A DNA stretch of 11,494 nucleotides from an uncultured Lachnospiraceae bacterium (lineage in GTDB: Bacteria; Bacillota; Clostridia; Lachnospirales; Lachnospiraceae): NCBI GenBank assembly GCA_949935685.1, contig CATLGN010000028.1:1-11494 (forward strand), in the 5' to 3' direction. A program made the position numbers and the translations under genes. The notes below the pieces were generated by a model. The model saw only the letters and a list, made by a program, of their open reading frames with translations, was not told the origin of the DNA and did not search any database. Each line of letters starts with the position of its first letter. Within the stretch, counting starts at the first letter, position 1. Shown piece after piece: positions 6,748 to 11,494 of the stretch.

Positions 6748-9558
6748 TTAAACAAAATCTTTCTCCCTTAGTATAATCATATCTTCCTCGTCGTATCGCT
6801 TACCCAATAAAATCTCCATAAAATGGGACATGTTCTTTCTGCCTGCGTGGTAAATTGCTTCATCCACAATTTCCTTTACTTCTTTTGTCGTAACGGAATG
6901 TTCACTCGTCTGCAGATCGGAAATCCTCGTATACAATGCGAGTACACCCAGTTCATCGATGGCATACTCCTGTTCCAGCGCATATTTTTTGCCAAACAGT
7001 ACAAGAGAATCATTATCCATCGCCTCAATGTCAATCCGCAAATTAAAATTGCGATGCAGGATTTTATGATTATCCAGCAGTTTATTCATATTAATTTTCG
7101 TATCTTCCAATATAACTATAATGCCCTGTTCTTCCTGTTCCAGAAGCTTCGCCATCGATTCTATGGCCGCCTGCTTCATTTCCCCCGCACCTTCCACAAT
7201 CAAAGCGCCATTGCTCAGTTTGCCAAACGTTTTTTCCATATCCTTATGATTTAGCGCCTGTCCGCTGATCTTCGCCATCTTACCGGAGAAATTGCTGTCT
7301 GTCATCTGAATATCTTTTATTATATTCTTTGCCAGCTTCACTGAGCCCATCCCCGGTTCTCCGGTGAGAATCACATTTCCGGTATAAGAAGCAAGACTGA
7401 TATGGTCCAGCACATGTAAAATCTGATCTCTTGTGGATTTTGTCTGAATAAACGGCCCAAACAGCTTCTTTTCCTCCGACGTCATAGGACGTTGGGATAT
7501 TTCCGGTTTTCCGGCTTTCGCCTGTGGCTGCGGTTTCGCCGTTTCCTCTGCTTTTTCGGATTCCGTATGGTTCCCGGCTTCCTCCATATCCCCGTCCGGC
7601 CCGCTTTGCTGCTCTCCTGCAGACGTTTCGGTTTCCTTTTCTTCGAACTCTGCCTCCGTTTGCTGATTATTTTCTCTCTCTGCCTTTTCTTTTTCCGCCC
7701 TCTCTTTCTCCGCTTTTTCCTTTTCTTCCGCCTCTTCGACTTTCTGGAGCGCTGCCAGCGCTTCCTGTGAAAAACGCTGGGTATCCGACTGTTCGTCGAT
7801 TTCTTCCAGTTCCTCCACTTCGGGAAGCTCCTGTGTCAGTTCGGCCAGCGGACCTTCTTTCGTCGATGCGTCAAACTGTAAAAATATTTCCCCGGTCTGC
7901 TCCATAACCCGCTGCCGTATTGCCTGCGCCCGCTTTTCCTCATTATCCCGTTTCATCTGTTCCCATTCCAGAAGAACGTCCTGAATACTCATCTGGCCGG
8001 TAATCTGTTTCTCCACCGTATCGTTAGCGGGAACCGCAAGTCTGATCTGACCATCGTATTCCTGTGCCAGAATATTGTCAAATTCATTCTTTTCCTGCGC
8101 CATGCTCTCCGCAGTCGGCTGCGGTATGGCAGCGTCCGGCGCAGGCGGTATCTGTTCCGGCGCTTCTGGTGCTGGCATTTCCGATTCCTGCCGCGGTCTT
8201 CTACGCAAGGCCCTTTTTTCCGGCGGCGCTTCCGGTAAAACCGGCTCCTGCGGTATTGTTTTTACCCGGTTTCGATAATATTCCATTTGCGGATCGATCT
8301 CTTCTCCGGTAATCTGCACCATTCTGGGGATTTCCGCCGTACGCGCCAGCCTGACAACTCTGGCCGGTTCTTCCACCACAGGCATTTCGATCGTATCCGG
8401 GTCGTCAAAAAATACTTCTTCTTCCGGAGCCGGCTGAACGGGGACGGATTCTGCGGATTCCTCCGTATCCTGCAGAAGATTCGTGATAATCTCTCTTGTA
8501 AATTCCCCCGGCCCTTCCATAATCGGCTCGTTCTGCCAGACCGGCCTTACCGGCTGCATATTTTGTACATTTCTATATGCTTCCGGCTGCGGCTGCATGT
8601 AAGCCTCCTGCACAGGCGGAGTGGTTACTTCACCCGTATCATAATCTTCTTCATAAATATCCAGTGTATTATTTTCCAGTTGTGTCTGAAAATCCTGAAT
8701 CTCATCCGTACTGTAACCGGTATCATATCCCGCCTGATAACCGCCGACCGCCTGATATTCGATCGTGGCATCGGCAGCCTGCGGCTGGTTTTCCTCAGCC
8801 AGAACTTCTTTCATGCTCTCTGCCAGCTCTCTCTGAAGATTGATCGTCGCATATTCTCCCACATTAAGAGGCTTTACCTGAATATCCAGATCATCATCCT
8901 GTGCCGGCTGCGGATTCTGTACCGGAGCAGGGGCAGGAATCGCTTTTCCCTTCCCCTTTTTATATTTTTTCTCCTGTTCCGGGGAAAGCGGCGCGTGCAG
9001 CATCTTCAGCTCCATCGCTTTTGTCACATATTTTCCCTCTCCAAACCAGAGAATCAGTTCGTCGCATTCCTCAACACACTTTGTGCCAAGTCCGATTCGA
9101 TGATACAGATAAGCCAGCTCATATGCCCATTTTTCTCTGTATTCCCGCCGTTTTAATTCCTCCAGTACGGCAATTCTTTCCTCCAGTGTGACTTCCTGCG
9201 CTTCATACAATTTATATTGCAGCACATACCTGCCGTTATCCCGCGGCGCGGTCTGCACGAACTCCTTGTAATACTCCACCGCCTGTACCACATCATCCAA
9301 TTTGATGCAAAGCTCACAGAGTGAATATATAATCATCCGGCCGCCCGGATGACGTTCATACGCAAGGAGAAGGATTTCTCTGCTCTCTTCATATCTGCGG
9401 CTCAATTTATACAAATCACTGACCGTACAGAGCATATTGACATTCTTAACCTTCCGCCAGTCGATCATATCTGCTATTTCCATGGCTTCCGCGTATTTTT
9501 TTCTTCCAATCAGGGTTTTGATTTCTTCTGAACGTATTTTATATTCATATTTATCCAA
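6748..9558 (-). CDS. TPR-like protein with disordered linker and degenerate AAA+ domain
   Basis: I do not recognise a named function. From a TTG start at 9558 the protein has 936 residues in three parts. Residues about 8-190 are paired helices resembling degenerate TPRs (for example YAEAMEIADMIDW and SRRYEESREILLLAYERHP). Residues about 200-690 are low-complexity: acidic, Pro/Gln-rich, with a Lys/Glu coiled-coil-like stretch around 595-645 and a more ordered island ITGQMSIQDVLLEWEQMK (519-536). Residues about 693-930 look like an AAA+ module, but the P-loop reads GEPGMGSV (733-740) where GxPGxGK[T/S] is expected, and the Walker B region reads ALIVEGAG instead of ending in Asp-Glu. It is therefore probably a non-hydrolysing scaffold. 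GTG at 9567 is in frame but lies inside the Shine-Dalgarno sequence GAGGTG, so the TTG six bases later is preferred. Glycogen-related or scaffolding work is only suggested by tight linkage to glgB. Confidence 0.85.
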   Translation of the reverse strand: MDKYEYKIRSEEIKTLIGRKKYAEAMEIADMIDWRKVKNVNMLCTVSDLYKLSRRYEESREILLLAYERHPGGRMIIYSLCELCIKLDDVVQAVEYYKEFVQTAPRDNGRYVLQYKLYEAQEVTLEERIAVLEELKRREYREKWAYELAYLYHRIGLGTKCVEECDELILWFGEGKYVTKAMELKMLHAPLSPEQEKKYKKGKGKAIPAPAPVQNPQPAQDDDLDIQVKPLNVGEYATINLQRELAESMKEVLAEENQPQAADATIEYQAVGGYQAGYDTGYSTDEIQDFQTQLENNTLDIYEEDYDTGEVTTPPVQEAYMQPQPEAYRNVQNMQPVRPVWQNEPIMEGPGEFTREIITNLLQDTEESAESVPVQPAPEEEVFFDDPDTIEMPVVEEPARVVRLARTAEIPRMVQITGEEIDPQMEYYRNRVKTIPQEPVLPEAPPEKRALRRRPRQESEMPAPEAPEQIPPAPDAAIPQPTAESMAQEKNEFDNILAQEYDGQIRLAVPANDTVEKQITGQMSIQDVLLEWEQMKRDNEEKRAQAIRQRVMEQTGEIFLQFDASTKEGPLAELTQELPEVEELEEIDEQSDTQRFSQEALAALQKVEEAEEKEKAEKERAEKEKAERENNQQTEAEFEEKETETSAGEQQSGPDGDMEEAGNHTESEKAEETAKPQPQAKAGKPEISQRPMTSEEKKLFGPFIQTKSTRDQILHVLDHISLASYTGNVILTGEPGMGSVKLAKNIIKDIQMTDSNFSGKMAKISGQALNHKDMEKTFGKLSNGALIVEGAGEMKQAAIESMAKLLEQEEQGIIVILEDTKINMNKLLDNHKILHRNFNLRIDIEAMDNDSLVLFGKKYALEQEYAIDELGVLALYTRISDLQTSEHSVTTKEVKEIVDEAIYHAGRKNMSHFMEILLGKRYDEEDMIILREKDFV
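7678..7722 (-). repeat. Three tandem 15-bp units encoding K-E-(K/R)-A-E
   Basis: Inside the TPR/pseudo-AAA+ gene, three consecutive 5-residue units (KEKAE, KERAE, KEKAE) are encoded by imperfect 15-bp direct repeats. They belong to a longer Lys/Glu-rich, probably helical or coiled-coil tract. Codons vary between units (for example AAA/AAG and GCG/GCA), so the repeat is kept at protein level rather than being a fresh duplication. Confidence 0.6.
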
Positions 9559-9564
9559 CGTATT

Positions 9565-9570
9565 CACCTC
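9565..9570 (-). promoter_or_regulatory. Shine-Dalgarno GAGGTG of the TPR/pseudo-AAA+ gene
   Basis: GAGGTG ends six bases before an in-frame TTG at 9558. The alternative GTG start at 9567 is the last three bases of this same element and has no purine-rich sequence at a usable distance upstream. This favours a TTG start. Confidence 0.6.
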
Positions 9571-9611
9571 ATATGGAATATGATACAGTAACCCATTTTT
9601 AAACTCTTTTC

Positions 9612-9640
9612 AGTTTACCACAGGCATCGGGAGAAGTCAA
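9612..9640 (-). promoter_or_regulatory. Sigma-A-type promoter for the TPR/pseudo-AAA+ and glgB genes
   Basis: On the minus strand TTGACT (9640-9635) is followed by 17 nt and TAAACT (9617-9612). The -35 matches 5 of 6 and the -10 matches 4 of 6 consensus bases, with ideal spacing. It lies in the 100-nt gap after rsmA, giving a leader of about 45 nt. No clear terminator hairpin separates it from rsmA, so readthrough from tatD-rsmA is also possible. Confidence 0.55.
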
Positions 9641-9658
9641 AAACAAACAGGGCAAACA

Positions 9659-10513
9659 TTACAGGTGTTTTGCAAGTTCGGCGAACATGTTCAATGTCAA
9701 TGCCTCACCCCGTACCAACGGGCTGATTCCGAGCTGTTCAAAAGTCTGTAAAACCTGTTCTTTTGTTACATGAAGATTTTTTTCATTGACCAGACTGTTT
9801 ACAAGTGTCTTTCGTCTCTGCCCGAACGCGGCGCGTATCACGGCGAACAGATGTGCTTCATCTTCCGCCTGAACCGGTTTTTCCTGATATGTCGTAAGAC
9901 GCATAACCGCACTTCCTACATTGGGCTTTGGTATAAAACAGGCAGGAGAAACCTGCATCATAATCTCCGGACAGGCATAATACTGCACCGCCAGAGACAG
10001 CGAACCATAATCTTTACTGCCCGGCTCCGCCTGCATCCTTTCCGCAACTTCTTTCTGTATCATAATCGTCATACGTTCCGGCGGAATACGGCTTTGCAAT
10101 AATCCCATAATAATCGGCGTCGTAATATAGTACGGCAGATTTGCCACAACCTGAAAGGGTTTCCCGCCGTTTTTTTCCTCTGCCAGTGCAGCCAGATCTG
10201 TTTTCAGTATATCCCCGTTGATAATCTCCACATTATCATAAGCAGACAGTGTATCCTCCAGTACCGGAATCAGCGTTTTATCAATCTCCACAGCGATTAC
10301 CTTTCCCGCGCTTTCGGCCAGATACTGCGTCATCGTCCCGATTCCCGGCCCGATTTCCAATACGGTATCTTCCTTTGTCACCTGTGCGGATGACACGATC
10401 TTTTCGAGAATATTGCTGTCAATCAGAAAATTTTGCCCATACTGCTTTCGAAAATGCAGATTGTATTTTTTGAGTACTGCGATGGTACTCGTCGGATTTC
10501 CCAAATATGCCAT
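9659..10513 (-). CDS. rsmA: 16S rRNA (adenine1518-N6/adenine1519-N6) dimethyltransferase RsmA/KsgA
   Basis: RsmA uses four S-adenosylmethionine molecules to dimethylate two adjacent adenines in the 3'-terminal hairpin of 16S rRNA, a late step in 30S maturation. The 284-residue product is of normal family length. It shows the N-terminal signature FRKQYGQNFLID (21-32), the SAM-binding motif VLEIGPGIGTMT (51-62), the acidic VIAVEID (72-78), and the catalytic NLPYYITTPII (125-135), followed by the helical C-terminal domain with AAFGQRRKTL (228-237). The frame is open to an ATG at 10546 that would overlap tatD, but ATG at 10513 has AAGG eight bases upstream and gives the usual N-terminus, so it is preferred. 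It lies 20 nt after tatD and is probably co-transcribed with it. Loss of this enzyme is known to cause kasugamycin resistance in other bacteria. Confidence 0.96.
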   Translation of the reverse strand: MAYLGNPTSTIAVLKKYNLHFRKQYGQNFLIDSNILEKIVSSAQVTKEDTVLEIGPGIGTMTQYLAESAGKVIAVEIDKTLIPVLEDTLSAYDNVEIINGDILKTDLAALAEEKNGGKPFQVVANLPYYITTPIIMGLLQSRIPPERMTIMIQKEVAERMQAEPGSKDYGSLSLAVQYYACPEIMMQVSPACFIPKPNVGSAVMRLTTYQEKPVQAEDEAHLFAVIRAAFGQRRKTLVNSLVNEKNLHVTKEQVLQTFEQLGISPLVRGEALTLNMFAELAKHL

Positions 10514-10533
10514 TTCTTCAGCCTTTCTCCCTG

Positions 10534-11310
10534 TCAACGGACACATGCAACGCCAAACAGTCTTTCCGCGTTTTCCTGCGTGCGCCGAATCACTTCTTCC
10601 CCCGTCATCTCTTTGATGCGTCCGACCGCCTCTGCAATATACGGAAGATACAGGGAACTGTTCCGCTTTCCACGATAGGGCGAAGGCGCCAGATACGGAC
10701 TGTCCGTTTCCAGAAGAATCCGTTCTATTGGAATACAGCGAACCGCCTCTTTCAGCTTTTTTGCGTTTTCAAACGTTATGACACCGCCGATGCCGAAATA
10801 ATAATCCATCTTTAAAAATTCCGCCGCCATTTCTGCGGAATAGGAAAAACAGTGAATGACACCGCCTGATTTTTCCGCATGGTTTTCCCTCATAATGGTA
10901 AGGGTATCGTTTGCGGCTTCTCTGGAATGAATGATAACCGGAAGACGAACTTCCTGTGCCAGCAGAAGCTGTCTCACAAACCATTTTTTCTGGATGTCCG
11001 GATGCGGATCATTCCAGTGATAATCCAGTCCGATCTCTCCGACCGCAACGATCTTTTCATCGTCACATTGCTTTTTCAGCCACGCAAAACGTTCTTCCGT
11101 CAGATCTCCGGTGTCGCACGGATGGATACCCGCCGCCCCGTATACATACGGATATTTTTTTGTAAGTTTTTGTATTTTCCCGATTGAAGATAAATCCGAA
11201 CCGGCATTGACAACGGCGCCGATACCGTTTTCCGGCAGACTTTTTAACAGGTCGTCTCTGTCCTTTTCAAACGCTTTATCGTCATAATGGGCATGTGTTT
11301 CAAAAATCAT
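10534..11310 (-). CDS. tatD: TatD family metal-dependent hydrolase (deoxyribonuclease)
   Basis: This 258-residue protein matches the TatD family in length and motifs. The metal-binding residues of the amidohydrolase-type TIM barrel are present: H6 and H8 in ETHAHYDD, E92 in GEIGLDYHW, H128 in VIIHSREA, H153 in VIHCFS and D203 in LETDSPYLAP. GAAGIHPCD (58-66) is another family signature. TatD proteins are cytosolic; family members have 3'-5' exonuclease activity on DNA, with proposed roles in DNA repair and degradation, although the substrate of this copy cannot be read from sequence. AGGAG five bases before the ATG supports the start. It is the first gene of a tatD-rsmA pair, and the promoter upstream (11370-11399) overlaps the divergent tRNA promoter. 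Confidence 0.95.
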   Translation of the reverse strand: MIFETHAHYDDKAFEKDRDDLLKSLPENGIGAVVNAGSDLSSIGKIQKLTKKYPYVYGAAGIHPCDTGDLTEERFAWLKKQCDDEKIVAVGEIGLDYHWNDPHPDIQKKWFVRQLLLAQEVRLPVIIHSREAANDTLTIMRENHAEKSGGVIHCFSYSAEMAAEFLKMDYYFGIGGVITFENAKKLKEAVRCIPIERILLETDSPYLAPSPYRGKRNSSLYLPYIAEAVGRIKEMTGEEVIRRTQENAERLFGVACVR

Positions 11311-11353
11311 AATAACTCCTTGACAAAAAAAATGAATTTTTTAAAAAAATCTC

Positions 11354-11382
11354 TTGCAAACTACAAAACATTATACTATAAT
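11354..11382 (+). promoter_or_regulatory. Promoter of tRNA-Lys
   Basis: TTGCAA (11354-11359), 17 nt, then a perfect TATAAT (11377-11382). The predicted start, about 11389, leaves a leader of roughly 26 nt before the mature tRNA. Spacing and the -10 are ideal; the -35 matches 4 of 6 bases. Confidence 0.7.
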
Positions 11383-11399
11383 CATTCTTGTGTTGTAAA
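11370..11399 (-). promoter_or_regulatory. Promoter of tatD-rsmA
   Basis: On the minus strand TTTACA (11399-11394), 18 nt, then a perfect TATAAT (11375-11370). The -35 matches 5 of 6 bases. The start would be near 11363, giving a leader of about 50 nt that is very A/T-rich and ends in AGGAG before the tatD ATG. The -10 boxes of this and the tRNA promoter are separated by one base pair, so the two cannot be occupied independently. Confidence 0.6.
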
Positions 11400-11415
11400 T
11401 AAGTGAATCACAGAC

Positions 11416-11488
11416 GCGCCTTTAGCTCAGCTGGCAGAGCACCTGACTCTTAATCAGGGTGTCCAGGGTTCGAACCCCTGAAGGCGCA
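11416..11488 (+). tRNA. tRNA-Lys (anticodon CTT)
   Basis: The 73-nt cloverleaf is complete. The acceptor stem GCGCCTT (11416-11422) pairs with AAGGCGC (11481-11487), followed by discriminator A. The D arm is GCTC/GAGC. The anticodon stem CCTGA/TCAGG holds the loop CTCTTAA with anticodon CTT at 11449-11451, which reads AAG lysine codons. The variable loop has five bases, and the T arm CAGGG/CCCTG holds loop TTCGAAC. No CCA is encoded (the next bases are TTT), so it must be added after transcription. It is the only plus-strand gene in the window. Confidence 0.97.
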
Positions 11489-11494
11489 TTTATG

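Noticed and set aside
8287..9156. Plus-strand open frame of 289 codons antisense to the TPR/pseudo-AAA+ gene
   Set aside because: The translation is an Arg/His/Phe/Ile-rich low-complexity string typical of an antisense shadow, and the minus-strand gene has its own promoter, ribosome binding site and domain structure.
9641..9658. Possible rsmA terminator in the rsmA-TPR gap
   Set aside because: A T-rich stretch follows the rsmA stop on the minus strand, but I could not find a stable stem before it.
11320..11325. Perfect TTGACA on the plus strand as a tRNA-Lys -35 box
   Set aside because: At 16-18 nt downstream there is only an A run, no -10-like hexamer; the TTGCAA-N17-TATAAT pair further on is a much better promoter.

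Overview
The window looks like chromosomal DNA from a flagellated member of the Clostridia, most likely Lachnospiraceae. The reasons are the flagellin type, the large DUF6240/FliK-like protein next to it, the moderate G+C, the strong AGGAGG-type ribosome binding sites, the CTT-anticodon tRNA-Lys without encoded CCA, and a glgB paired with a TPR protein. This placement is an inference from protein character, not a database match. No mobile element, CRISPR array or rRNA was seen, and no gene-free stretch exceeds about 130 bases. All seven protein genes are on the minus strand; only the tRNA is on the plus strand.

In transcription order (right to left): a short A/T-rich region (11311-11415) carries two divergent promoters with adjacent -10 boxes. 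One fires rightward into tRNA-Lys(CUU), the other leftward into tatD (metal-dependent DNase/hydrolase). rsmA (ksgA, 16S rRNA A1518/A1519 dimethyltransferase) follows 20 nt after tatD, a common Firmicutes pairing. A new sigma-A-like promoter then precedes a 936-residue protein with three parts: an N-terminal TPR-like helical region, a long acidic and proline-rich linker, and a C-terminal AAA+-like domain whose nucleotide-binding motifs are degraded. It is followed 19 nt later by glgB (glycogen branching enzyme), whose Shine-Dalgarno sequence abuts the upstream stop codon. A hairpin with a U-tract ends this transcript.

The left part is a flagellar cluster: a 1035-residue DUF6240-type protein that I read as a FliK-like (hook-length control) protein, a flagellin that overlaps it by 11 nt, and fliS (flagellin export chaperone), cut by the window edge. 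A candidate SigD/sigma-28 promoter with exact spacing sits between glgB and this cluster. Its predicted start site falls inside the glgB terminator stem, so the flagellar transcript would omit part of the hairpin that stops the glgB transcript.

The most interesting points are the pseudo-AAA+ protein coupled to glgB, the FliK-like/flagellin/fliS gene arrangement without a visible separate flagellin promoter, and the promoter-terminator overlap. None of this amounts to a clearly new system; the genome segment is mostly core genes with a few under-described proteins.
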